Below, piece by piece: positions 13,591 through 20,338 of a stretch of 22,070 bases of DNA. Below the pieces are notes generated by a model. That model did no database searches. It was not told where the DNA came from and saw only the letters and a list, made by a program, of their open reading frames with translations. Every line of letters starts with the position of its first letter. The stretch's first letter is position 1. This stretch comes from CAZXIC01 sp964640195 (GTDB lineage Archaea; Iainarchaeota; Iainarchaeia; Iainarchaeales; GCA-2688035), in contig CAZXIC010000017.1 in NCBI GenBank assembly GCA_964640195.1, positions 1-22,070 on the forward strand. Reading direction: 5' to 3'. A program made the translations under genes and the position numbers.

Positions 13591-14355
13591 ATGGCGGTTA
13601 GGATAAAAAAACTGGATGAAAAAAACAATGTTGGCAGGTATTTGGTTAAAGGCGTGAGCCCCACCCTCCTGAATGCAATCAGGAGAAGCGTAATGCTGCA
13701 TGTGCCCTGCCTTGCAATCGAAGACGTTGCAGTGTATGAAAACAATTCTGTGATGTTTGACGAGTTCCTGGCGCACAGGCTTGGCATGCTGCCGCTGAGG
13801 ACAGACGCACGCACTTACAAGCTTGGAGACAAGGTGAAGATGGTTCTGGAAAAAGAAGGCCCTGCCATGGTTTACAGCAAGGACATAAAAAGCACTGACC
13901 CGAAAATCGAGGTGCTTGACAAAAAGATTCCGATAGTGAAGCTGGGGAACAACCAAAAAATCAAGGTCGAGATGCAGGCTGTAATGAGCTCAGGGAAAGA
14001 ACAGAGCAAATGGCAGCCGGCAATAATCAGCTACCAGGAATTGCCGGTTGTTTACAGTGAAAAAAACTGCAATGCCTGCGGCGAATGCACAGCAGCATGC
14101 CCAAAAAACGTTCTTGAGATAAAGGGGAAGAAAGTGGTGCTTAGGGAGCCGTTTGAATGCATCTTGTGCGGTGCCTGCAGGGATGCGTGCAAGAGGGATG
14201 CCCTGGTTGTTGACGTGGAAAAAGACAGTTTTATCCTGCACGTCGAGCCGATTGTTGGAATTTCAGTCGGCGGGATAATAAACAGTGCGGTTGAGGAATT
14301 ACACAGCAAAAGTAAGCTGTTTGCAAAGCAGCTGCAGAAGGTAAAAGGGGGTTAG
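13591..14355 (+). CDS. rpoD: DNA-directed RNA polymerase subunit D with two Fe-S-type cysteine motifs
   Basis: 254 residues from ATG 13591; AGGAGG lies 9 bases upstream, which decides against the in-frame GTG 13585. The subunit D (alpha/Rpb3-like) dimerisation domain is split by a ferredoxin-like insert. N-terminal part: GVSPTLLNAIRRSVMLHVPCLAI and the LAHRLGMLPLRTD motif; C-terminal part: PIVGISVGGIINSAVEELHSK. The insert has both four-cysteine sets complete, Cys160/163/166/170 and Cys190/193/196/200, so it can bind two [4Fe-4S] clusters. Subunit D pairs with L to start polymerase assembly. Co-location with uS13, uS4 and uS11 is the archaeal alpha-operon arrangement. Confidence 0.96.
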   Translation: MAVRIKKLDEKNNVGRYLVKGVSPTLLNAIRRSVMLHVPCLAIEDVAVYENNSVMFDEFLAHRLGMLPLRTDARTYKLGDKVKMVLEKEGPAMVYSKDIKSTDPKIEVLDKKIPIVKLGNNQKIKVEMQAVMSSGKEQSKWQPAIISYQELPVVYSEKNCNACGECTAACPKNVLEIKGKKVVLREPFECILCGACRDACKRDALVVDVEKDSFILHVEPIVGISVGGIINSAVEELHSKSKLFAKQLQKVKGG

Positions 14356-14392
14356 AAAAATTAATATTTTGCTTGGGGCTGAGAGTAGTTAT
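14356..14392 (+). promoter_or_regulatory. Probable archaeal promoter of the tRNA-Leu gene
   Basis: An AT-rich box (TTAATATT, about 14361-14368) lies roughly 25-32 bases upstream of the mature tRNA 5' end, the right distance for a TATA box used by archaeal TBP. A short A-run precedes it, where a BRE would sit. Similarity is visual, without experimental support. Confidence 0.55.
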
Positions 14393-14513
14393 GCAGGGGT
14401 TCCCGAGCGGTCAAAGGGGCAGGACTTAAGATGTATTCCATTACACTTTTCGGGGAGAGCATGGGAAATCCTGTGGCTTAGTGCCTTCGGGGGTTCGAAT
14501 CCTCCCCCCTGCA
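14393..14513 (+). tRNA. tRNA-Leu(UAA) with a 37-nt intron
   Basis: The cloverleaf folds by eye. Acceptor arms GCAGGGG and CCCCTGC pair fully, with discriminator A at 14513 and no encoded CCA. The anticodon stem is CAGGA (14420-14424) with TCCTG (14469-14473), and the anticodon is TAA at 14427-14429. The long variable arm (GGC/GCC stem) is typical of leucine, and the T loop is TTCGAAT. The intron at 14431-14467 lies at the canonical 37/38 site. Its junctions form a bulge-helix-bulge: bulges AG/A and AA/A separated by four pairs (CTTA with TGGG, two of them U-G), continued by an intron helix. Splicing therefore needs the archaeal tRNA endonuclease. Confidence 0.95.
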
Positions 14514-14544
14514 CTTAAAGCAAGGTTTTTGTGGTGAAACAGGC

Positions 14545-14913
14545 ATGAAAAGAACTGGTCCTATGAAGGAGAAGACAAGGCAGTTAATTGCCCTGCTTGA
14601 AAAGGCTGCAAGGAAAGAGAGGAAGGCCATTTGGCTAGACATAGCCAAAATGTTGTGCAAGCCCAGGAGGCAGAGGGCTGCACTGAACATGTGGAAAATC
14701 GAAATTCTGGCAAAGCTCTTCAAGGACAAGCACCTGCTTGTGCCTGGGAAGGTTTTGGGGAAGGGCCTGTTGCAGCACAAGGCAAGCGTGATTGCATTTG
14801 AATTCAGCGCTGGCGCAAGGAAGAAGATTGAGCAGGCTGGCGGCACTGCCCTGTCAATTGAAGAAGCGCTGGGTAAAAAAATCAAGGGAAACGCGGTTGT
14901 GATTGTCAAATAG
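14545..14913 (+). CDS. rpl18e: Large-subunit ribosomal protein eL18
   Basis: 122 residues, normal for archaeal eL18. Segments include MKEKTRQLIALLEKAARKERKAIWLDIAKML, RRQRAALNMWKIE, LLVPGKVLGKGLLQHKASVIAFEFS, and the C-terminal LSIEEALGKKIKGNAVVIVK. It is a 50S protein structurally related to uL15. Start ATG 14545 is 31 bases after the tRNA, close enough for joint transcription with it. The order eL18, uL13, uS9, RpoN, uS2 is standard in archaea. Confidence 0.96.
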   Translation: MKRTGPMKEKTRQLIALLEKAARKERKAIWLDIAKMLCKPRRQRAALNMWKIEILAKLFKDKHLLVPGKVLGKGLLQHKASVIAFEFSAGARKKIEQAGGTALSIEEALGKKIKGNAVVIVK

Positions 14914-14930
14914 CAAAAGGTGCGGTTAAT

Positions 14931-15353
14931 ATGATTTTACTGAATGCCCATGGAGCTGTTTTCGGCAGGCTTGCCTCGTTTGCTGCAAAAAAGGCATTGC
15001 AAGGCAACGAAGTGGTTATAGTTAATGTGGAGAAATCGATTATAACAGGCAGCCAAGACGATGCAGCGAAAAGGCTTGGGAGAAAACTTGGCCTGCGTGC
15101 AAAGGGCAATCCAACGAAAGGGCCGAAATACAGTAGAATGCCGGACAGGGTTCTCAGGAGGGCAGTGAGAGGGATGCTGCCGTTTAGAAGCAGGAGGGGC
15201 AAGGAAGCACTGGGCAACGTCAAGGTGTTCCTTTCCATGCCGACGCAGTTCGAAGGCAAGCAGTTCGCAGCACTGCCGGCCAGGGAGGAAAGCAAGATAA
15301 AAAAGCATGTTGAGCTTGGCACTGTGTGCAGGCTGCTTGGGGCAAAGTGGTGA
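14931..15353 (+). CDS. rpl13: Large-subunit ribosomal protein uL13
   Basis: 140 residues. It shows the N-terminal AHGAVFGRLASFAAKKAL, the VVIVNVEKSIITGS strand, the KGNPTKGPKYSRMPDRVLRRAVRGMLPFRSRRGKEAL core and the VKVFLSMP segment, all typical of archaeal uL13, an early 50S assembly protein. Length is standard. The gene ends in three different stop codons in series and in frame (TGA TAA TAG, 15351-15359), followed at once by the uS9 start in the same frame. Confidence 0.96.
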   Translation: MILLNAHGAVFGRLASFAAKKALQGNEVVIVNVEKSIITGSQDDAAKRLGRKLGLRAKGNPTKGPKYSRMPDRVLRRAVRGMLPFRSRRGKEALGNVKVFLSMPTQFEGKQFAALPAREESKIKKHVELGTVCRLLGAKW

Positions 15354-15359
15354 TAATAG

Positions 15360-15788
15360 TTGCTGGGAAAGAAAAAAAAGCATAAGCGGAAAACTGGCAT
15401 AAACAGCAAAGCAAAGAAGAAGGCTGCTGTTGCAAGGGCAACGATAAAAAAAGGCAGCGGCAGGGTGAAGATTAACAAGCGAAGCGTTTGGTTGTTCCAG
15501 CCGGCATATTTGAAGCAGTTTGTCCAAGAGCCATTGGAGATTGCCGGCAACCTTGCAAAACAGGTGGACATTGAAGCAAAGGTGAAGGGCGGCGGCTTTA
15601 TGAGCCAGGCTGCTGCTGCAAGAAGCGCGATAGCAAAAGCACTGTTACTGTACAGCAAGGATAACAAGCTGAGGGCAGCTTTTCTGGCTTACGACAGGAT
15701 GCTGCTGGTGGATGATGTACGCAGGGTTGAACCGAAAAAGCCTTTGGGCACAAAGGCAAGGAAAAAGAAGCAGAAAAGCAAAAGGTAA
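15360..15788 (+). CDS. rps9: Small-subunit ribosomal protein uS9
   Basis: 142 residues. After a basic N-terminus comes the uS9 core (AVARATIKKGSGRVKINKRSVWLF, KVKGGGFMSQAAAARSAIAKALL), then LAYDRMLLVDDVRRVEPKKPLGTKARKKKQKSKR, whose very basic end reaches toward the P-site tRNA. The final Lys-Arg is conserved. TTG 15360 is the best start because the next in-frame ATG lies inside the core; the upstream frame is closed by three consecutive stops. The length is close to archaeal uS9. Confidence 0.95.
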   Translation: MLGKKKKHKRKTGINSKAKKKAAVARATIKKGSGRVKINKRSVWLFQPAYLKQFVQEPLEIAGNLAKQVDIEAKVKGGGFMSQAAAARSAIAKALLLYSKDNKLRAAFLAYDRMLLVDDVRRVEPKKPLGTKARKKKQKSKR

Positions 15789-15813
15789 AAAACAGGTTGG
15801 AGGTTGATTCGCT

Positions 15814-16008
15814 GTGATTGTTCCCATAAGGTGCTTCAGTTGCGGAAAACCGTTGGCTGGATTGTACGAGCAATTCAAGCAGAGGGTTGGAAAGGGGGAG
15901 AAGCCGGAAAAGGTGTTGGATGACTTGGGGGTCACGCGATATTGCTGCAGGAGAATGCTGTTCACACAGGCAGACCTGATTGACGATATCATGCAGTACA
16001 AGGGCTGA
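15814..16008 (+). CDS. rpoN: DNA-directed RNA polymerase subunit N (Rpb10 homologue)
   Basis: 64 residues, the usual size. The atypical zinc site of Rpb10 is intact: CFSCG at residues 7-11 and RYCCRRM at residues 42-48. IVPIRCFSCGKPLAG at the N-terminus is nearly invariant in archaea. Subunit N binds the D-L assembly platform. GTG 15814 is the start, giving MIVPIRC. The gene ends 7 bases before uS2. rpoK and eno, which often sit nearby in archaea, are not here. Confidence 0.97.
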   Translation: MIVPIRCFSCGKPLAGLYEQFKQRVGKGEKPEKVLDDLGVTRYCCRRMLFTQADLIDDIMQYKG

Positions 16009-16015
16009 TTGGTTG

Positions 16016-16735
16016 ATGGCTGAACGAGAAGAGCAGAAAGGGCACTTGGTTGAGTTAGACCACTACCTGAAGACAGGCAGCCATATTGGAACCCGCTTCA
16101 AAACAGGCGACATGCAGAGGTACATATTCAAACAAAGGAAAGACGGACTGCGCGTTCTGGATGTTAGCACAATTGATGAGAGGATAAAAATTGCTGCAAA
16201 GCTACTTTCATTGTTTGAGGCGGAAAAGATTGTTGCCATTTCAAGGAAGGCATACGGTCAACAGCCTGCCAAGCAGTTCGCAGCTGCCATCGGAGCAAAA
16301 GCAATACTTGGCAGGTTTGTGCCAGGCACATTCACAAATCCAGCAGCAAAGGGTTTTATGGAGCCTGCTATTTTGGTTATTACAGACCCTGAATCAGACA
16401 GGCAGGCAGTTGAGGAAAGCGTTAGGTTGAAAATACCCGTTATTGCACTGTGCTCTACAAACAACTATTTGCGCAACATTGATTTGGTTATTCCAATCAA
16501 CAACAAAGGCAGGAAAAGTTTGGCCCTGGTATACTTTTTGCTTGCGAGGGAATTCTTGAAAGAGAAGAAACTGGTCAAGAAGGACAGCGATTTCAAAAAA
16601 ACAGCCGAGGATTTTGAGTATAAGCTGCAGGAAGGGGCAGAGGAAGCAGCTGAGTTAGAAACAGCCCAGATTGGCAAAAAGCGCCCAGGCATAAAACGCA
16701 GGCACTGGGAAGCGAGGAGAAAGCGTGAGCGTTAG
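16016..16735 (+). CDS. rps2: Small-subunit ribosomal protein uS2
   Basis: 239 residues from ATG 16016. Clear uS2 landmarks are the TGSHIGTRFKTGDM motif, FVPGTFTNPAAKGFMEPAILVITDPESD, the IPVIALCSTNNYLRNIDLVIPINNKGRKSLALVYFLLARE segment, and an archaeal basic C-terminus (RPGIKRRHWEARRKRER). uS2 bridges the 30S head and body. The frame is open back to 15980 inside rpoN, but 16016 fits the family start. It overlaps the MEMO-family gene by 11 bases. Confidence 0.96.
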   Translation: MAEREEQKGHLVELDHYLKTGSHIGTRFKTGDMQRYIFKQRKDGLRVLDVSTIDERIKIAAKLLSLFEAEKIVAISRKAYGQQPAKQFAAAIGAKAILGRFVPGTFTNPAAKGFMEPAILVITDPESDRQAVEESVRLKIPVIALCSTNNYLRNIDLVIPINNKGRKSLALVYFLLAREFLKEKKLVKKDSDFKKTAEDFEYKLQEGAEEAAELETAQIGKKRPGIKRRHWEARRKRER

Positions 16736-17516
16736 AACTGCCACAGTTGCCGGAGCGTTTTACCCTGCTGGCAAAAAACAAATTACAGAACAGTTGGCTG
16801 CTTTTTTAAGGGGTCTGCCGAAAGAGGGCAAATCAAGCTGTGTTGTCGCGCCACACGCCGGCTATGAGTACAGCGGCGCCACTGCTGCCTATTCCTTCAA
16901 TGCCCTAAGGCAAGCCAAGTGCTTTGTAATAGTTAGCCCGAACCACACAGGCTTGGGTGAAGCAATTAGTGTGAGTGCTGCTGATGAATGGGAAACCCCT
17001 TTGGGAAGGGTTGGGGTTGACACAGGGCTGCGGGGAAAATTACTGCAAAAGCTGGCAATAGAAGCGGATGACATTGCTCATGTGCAAGAGCACAGCATTG
17101 AGGTGCAGCTGCCCTTTCTGCAGTTTTTGTTCAAGCGCTTCACAATTCTGCCTATTACGCTAATGACACAGGACTTGGAGGAGATAACTGCATTGGGTAA
17201 TGCCCTGGCAGAGCTGAAAGGAGATAATAGCGTGATTGCCTCAAGCGACTTCACACACTTTGAGCCCCTGCAATTTGCAAAGGAAAAGGATATGCAGGCA
17301 ATTGAGAGAATCAAGCAGCTTGATGTTGAAGGCTTCCACAAGATGGTTTTGGAAAGAAACCTGAGCATCTGCGGGCACGCGCCGATTGCGGCGCTGATGC
17401 AGTATTGCAAGAAGCGCGGGTTCAAGGAAGGAAAACTGCTTAGGTATGACACCTCTGCTTCCACTACCGGCGAAAAGTCAAGCGTTGTAGGTTATGCGGC
17501 AATAAAGTTTTTGTAG
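16725..17516 (+). CDS. MEMO family protein
   Basis: 263 residues. Family signatures are present in order: VAGAFYPAGKK at the N-terminus, VVAPHAGYEYSGATAAY (about residues 40-57), FVIVSPNHTGLGEA, the EHSIEVQLPFLQF segment, ASSDFTHFEP and CGHAPIAALMQY, ending with the VVGYAAIKF strand. The conserved His residues of the metal site are visible in these motifs. MEMO proteins share the fold of extradiol dioxygenases; their role in archaea is unsettled, although the gene is very often next to uS2, as here. Start GTG 16725 overlaps the end of uS2 by 11 bases. This is the last gene of the long overlapping run. Confidence 0.93.
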   Translation: MSVRTATVAGAFYPAGKKQITEQLAAFLRGLPKEGKSSCVVAPHAGYEYSGATAAYSFNALRQAKCFVIVSPNHTGLGEAISVSAADEWETPLGRVGVDTGLRGKLLQKLAIEADDIAHVQEHSIEVQLPFLQFLFKRFTILPITLMTQDLEEITALGNALAELKGDNSVIASSDFTHFEPLQFAKEKDMQAIERIKQLDVEGFHKMVLERNLSICGHAPIAALMQYCKKRGFKEGKLLRYDTSASTTGEKSSVVGYAAIKFL

Positions 17517-17633
17517 GGTTTTAGGCATATGCGCCCAAAATGAGGCGGTTTTTAATTCTGTAACCGTATAGCGTAAATTTAAATATAGAAAAGTCCTATA
17601 TATTACTTATATTGGGAGATTCGGGGAATTTGA
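17517..17633 (+). promoter_or_regulatory. Promoter region of the TrmB-family gene with an inverted repeat
   Basis: This 117-base gap is much more AT-rich than the neighbouring genes. A T-run (17550-17553 area) after the MEMO gene may end the upstream transcript. A TATA-like box, TTTAAATAT (about 17578-17586), is followed by the inverted repeat ATATAG-N7-CTATAT (17583-17601). The second arm also resembles a TATA box. The repeat overlaps the presumed promoter, so the downstream regulator could bind it to control itself; this is inference. Confidence 0.55.
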
Positions 17634-18380
17634 ATGAACAGCGCTGACTTGAATTCCTTGCTTGAGAGGCTTGGCTTGACAGAGTATGAAAGCAAAACCC
17701 TCAGCACGCTATTCAAATTGGGTGAAGCCGATGCCCCAAACATCAGCAGGCTTGCGCAGGTGCCGAAAACAAGGGTTTACGATGTGCTGAACAAGCTGGT
17801 TGAGAAGAACTTGGTTATAGAGATAAAAGACAGGCCAAAGAGGTACAGAAGCGTTGAAGCCAAACGTGCTTTGGACAACCTGGTTGAGTCAAAGCAGGCA
17901 GAACTGCAGCAACTGCAGGGCAAGGTTACCGAACTGCATGATTCGATTGCTGTTCTGAGCGGCATGAAAGAGGAGGCCGGCGAAACCGTGATGCGGGTGA
18001 AGGACAGGCACGACTTTGAAAGAATTCTTGCCTTGGAGATAGGCAAGGCAAAGAACAGCCTTGTTGGTTTTGCGGAAGTGACAGACAAGCAGCATGTTTT
18101 GCGGGAAGCGATTGAAAAAGCGGGGAACAGAAACGTTGCAGTGAAACTGATTAACGCCTACGCAACTGACTGGCTGAAGAAGGGTCAAAGTGAAACAAAG
18201 CAGTTGGAGCACGGCTTGAACGCATTCATAATAGACGGCAAAAAGGTTGTCCTTGCATTGAGCGACTTCAAGCGGGAAAAGCCGGAATACCACTTTACCA
18301 TCTTCCACAACTCAAAGCCGATGGCAAGCGCTTTCCTGCACTACTTTGACAAAATGTGGCAGCAGGGAAAGAAGATTTAA
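17634..18380 (+). CDS. TrmB-family transcriptional regulator
   Basis: 248 residues. Residues 1-75 form the TrmB-type winged helix (LLERLGLTEYESKTLSTLFKLGEADAPNISRLAQVPKTRVYDVLNKLVEKNLV, then PKRYRSVEA). A coiled coil follows (about 85-115, LVESKQAELQQLQGKVTEL), and the C-terminal half resembles the regulatory domain fused to such helices, a phospholipase-D-like fold in related proteins. Members respond to sugars or other small ligands in some archaea; no ligand can be named here. It has its own promoter region and sits between MEMO and gltX, interrupting the ribosomal cluster. The stop is 48 bases before gltX. Confidence 0.88.
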   Translation: MNSADLNSLLERLGLTEYESKTLSTLFKLGEADAPNISRLAQVPKTRVYDVLNKLVEKNLVIEIKDRPKRYRSVEAKRALDNLVESKQAELQQLQGKVTELHDSIAVLSGMKEEAGETVMRVKDRHDFERILALEIGKAKNSLVGFAEVTDKQHVLREAIEKAGNRNVAVKLINAYATDWLKKGQSETKQLEHGLNAFIIDGKKVVLALSDFKREKPEYHFTIFHNSKPMASAFLHYFDKMWQQGKKI

Positions 18381-18428
18381 AGCAAACCAATTTATACTGC
18401 TTTTCTTTAATTAATTAGCTGGTTAGGC
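18381..18428 (+). promoter_or_regulatory. Probable promoter of gltX
   Basis: A TATA-like box TTTATACT (about 18391-18398) is preceded by an A-rich BRE-like stretch. It lies about 35 bases before ATG 18429, so transcription would start roughly 8-12 bases upstream of the ATG, giving an almost leaderless mRNA, common in archaea. Confidence 0.55.
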
Positions 18429-20120
18429 ATGGCTGCAGAGGAAGACGCCTACAGGTACGCTGTGAAGAACGCTGCGCTGCACGGCGGAAAGGCTGACGTT
18501 GTCGCGGTAGTCGGGAAGCTGAAAGCCCTGCATTCAGGGATTGATGTAAGGAAGCTGATGCAGATTGCTGCTGATGCGGTGCGGAAAGTGAACGCAATGC
18601 AGCCTGCCGAGATTCAGGCAGAATTTGAAAGGTTTGAAGAGCGGGGCTATGAGCTGAAGCCGAAGGAAAAGGAAGCTACGCTGCCAAAGCTTGACTGGGC
18701 TGAAGCCGAAGGCAAAATTTCCCCAGAAATTTCCCCCGGCTTTTTTCCCGCAGGAAAGAAGGCTGAAAGCGGAAAGGAGAAGGTTGTGACAAGGTTTGCG
18801 CCAAACCCCAACGGCCCATTCCACCTTGGCAATGCCAGGGCTGCAATCATTAGCGACGAGTACGCAAAAAAGTACAGCGGAAAAATGCTGCTGCGCTTTG
18901 ACGATACTGACCCCAAGGTAAAGAAGCCTGTTGCGAATGCAGAGCAGCTGTTCAAGCGTGACCTTCACTGGCTTGGTTGTGCTGTAGCGGAAACCTTTTT
19001 TGCGTCCGACAGGCTGGAGCTTTACTACAAGTACATGCGGGAAGCGCTGCACAGGGATGCTGCGTATGTCTGCACCTGCGATGTTGAGAAGTGGAGGGAG
19101 AAGGTCAAAGAAAAGAAGGCGTGCGAGTGCAGGCAGCTGGACAGGAAGGAGCAGATTAAGCGGTTTGAGAAAATGCTGAAGCACCAGTTCAAGGAAGGGG
19201 AAGCGGTTCTGCGAATCAAGACAGATTTGCAGCATCCAGACCCAAGTGTTAGGGATTGGTGGGCTGCAAGGGTTGTTGACAAGCCTGCGCACCCCAATAA
19301 AGAGGCTGCGGGCAAGCATGTTTGGCCCAGCTACAATTTCGCTTCAGCAATAGACGACCATTTGCTTAAAATAACGCTTATTGCAAGGGGCCAGGAGCAT
19401 GAGCAGAACAAAACCAAGCAGCAATTCTTATACAAGTGTTTTGGCTGGAAATACCCGCATTGCTTCCACTTTGGCAGGATTAAACTGCAGGGCATTGTTT
19501 TGAGCACCAGCAAGATAAAGGAGGGAATCGAAAAAGGCGAATACAGCGGATGGGACGACCCAAGGCTTGGGACAATAATGGCTTTCAGGAGGCGCGGCTT
19601 CAAGGCTGCTGCGCTCAGGCAGGCCATTCTGGATTTGGGCGTGAAGAGCAGCGATGCAGCCATTGAATGGGCAAAGCTGGTTGACCTGGACAGGAAGCTT
19701 ATTGAGCCTGAAAGCGAAAGGGTTGCATTTATTGCAGAGCCCATGCGGCTTGAGGTGAATTATGCGCCGGACGGAATGAGCAGGCTGGTTGTTGACAAAA
19801 AGGCGTTTGCACACTTTAAGGCTGGCGATGTCGTAAGGCTGAGGGAGCTGTTCAACGTGAAGATTTCAAGGAAAGACCAGCTGCAGGTTTTCGCTGAGTT
19901 TGTCGGCGAAGCAAAGATAAACAAGCCTGTTGTAAGCTGGTTCAGGCAGGGGATTGACGCTGAAATTATAATGGATGACAACAGCAGGCTGCTTGGATTG
20001 GCTGACGAAAAGCTTTCCGGGAAAAAGGAAGGGCAGCACGTGCTGCTGAACGGCGTCGGCTTCTGCGTGGTTGACGGAAAGGAAAAAGACGGGGTTTTGC
20101 TGCGGTTCACGCACAAGTGA
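18429..20120 (+). CDS. gltX: Glutamyl-tRNA synthetase, archaeal/eukaryotic GlnRS-like type
   Basis: 563 residues, normal for archaeal GluRS. The N-terminal 100 are the archaeal helical region. The class I active site follows: FAPNPNGPFHLGNARAA with HLGN (residues 132-135) as the HIGH motif, FDDTDPKV for substrate binding, and VLSTSKIKEGI (STSK, residues 359-362) as the KMSKS equivalent, then GEYSGWDDPRLGTIMAFRRRG. The C-terminal part is the beta-barrel anticodon-binding region of the GlnRS-like type. The enzyme charges tRNA-Glu in the cytoplasm. Just before the catalytic domain, codons from 18714 to 18778 encode an odd Pro/Gly/Lys segment (PEISPGFFPAGKKAESGK) that contains a hairpin related to the spacer repeats downstream. 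Confidence 0.96.
   Translation: MAAEEDAYRYAVKNAALHGGKADVVAVVGKLKALHSGIDVRKLMQIAADAVRKVNAMQPAEIQAEFERFEERGYELKPKEKEATLPKLDWAEAEGKISPEISPGFFPAGKKAESGKEKVVTRFAPNPNGPFHLGNARAAIISDEYAKKYSGKMLLRFDDTDPKVKKPVANAEQLFKRDLHWLGCAVAETFFASDRLELYYKYMREALHRDAAYVCTCDVEKWREKVKEKKACECRQLDRKEQIKRFEKMLKHQFKEGEAVLRIKTDLQHPDPSVRDWWAARVVDKPAHPNKEAAGKHVWPSYNFASAIDDHLLKITLIARGQEHEQNKTKQQFLYKCFGWKYPHCFHFGRIKLQGIVLSTSKIKEGIEKGEYSGWDDPRLGTIMAFRRRGFKAAALRQAILDLGVKSSDAAIEWAKLVDLDRKLIEPESERVAFIAEPMRLEVNYAPDGMSRLVVDKKAFAHFKAGDVVRLRELFNVKISRKDQLQVFAEFVGEAKINKPVVSWFRQGIDAEIIMDDNSRLLGLADEKLSGKKEGQHVLLNGVGFCVVDGKEKDGVLLRFTHK
18738..18764. repeat. Hairpin repeat inside the gltX coding region
   Basis: CTTTTTTCC (18740-18748), loop CGCA, and GGAAAGAAG (18753-18761) form a 9-bp stem with one U-G pair. 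The same hairpin with a stem one pair shorter occurs in the spacer after gltX at 20268-20287 (CTTTTTCC, CGCA, GGAAAAAG). Both are flanked by GGC on the left and end in GGCT on the right. The T arm and A arm change length together, which points to structure rather than chance similarity. Confidence 0.75.
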
Positions 20121-20123
20121 AGC

Positions 20124-20165
20124 AAAAAGGCTTGTGGCGAAGCCACTATTTTCCCAAGGCTTTTT
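20124..20165. repeat. 42-bp direct repeat, copy 1
   Basis: Identical over 42 bp to 20282-20323. The unit starts in an A-run, holds the hairpin GTGGC-GAA-GCCAC, and ends in a T-run, so it is itself close to a hairpin with A/T ends. Confidence 0.97.
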
Positions 20166-20187
20166 TCGCGTGGACGAAAAAAGGCTT

Positions 20188-20209
20188 TGCCGCAGCAGCG
20201 GCATTTTTT
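20188..20209 (+). terminator. Possible terminator-like hairpin with T-run
   Basis: TGCCGC (20188-20193), loop AGCA, GCGGCA (20198-20203), followed by six T. It lies about 70 bases after the gltX stop. Archaeal termination depends mainly on the T-run; the hairpin is a bacterial-style feature, so the role is uncertain, and it may be only one member of the repeat cluster. Confidence 0.35.
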
Positions 20210-20281
20210 CCCACCTTGCAAAGCTTTGCTTTGCGAGGCCTCGCAAACCAGCGGGTTTGCAAGGAGGCTTTTTCCCGCAGG

Positions 20282-20323
20282 AAAAAGGCTTGTGGCGAAG
20301 CCACTATTTTCCCAAGGCTTTTT
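20282..20323. repeat. 42-bp direct repeat, copy 2
   Basis: Identical to 20124-20165 at an offset of 158 bases. The first base after the match differs (T versus G). Copy 2 joins directly to the CTTTTTCC/GGAAAAAG hairpin, sharing its A-run. Confidence 0.97.
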
Positions 20324-20338
20324 GCAGAAGCAAAAAGG

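Larger units (their letters stand above)
20121..20338. repeat. Hairpin-rich intergenic repeat cluster after gltX
   Basis: This spacer has no convincing gene. By eye it holds, in order: a 42-bp unit with a GTGGC-GAA-GCCAC hairpin (20124-20165); TTTTTTCG/CGAAAAAA with a 6-base loop (20161-20182); TGCCGC/GCGGCA followed by six T (20188-20209); a 10-bp stem with one wobble (20214-20238); an 11-bp stem with one wobble (20239-20264); the CTTTTTCC/GGAAAAAG hairpin (20268-20287); and the second 42-bp unit. Open frames cross it but have no family resemblance. It may act as terminator array, RNA processing site or a nest of small mobile palindromes. Confidence 0.85.
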
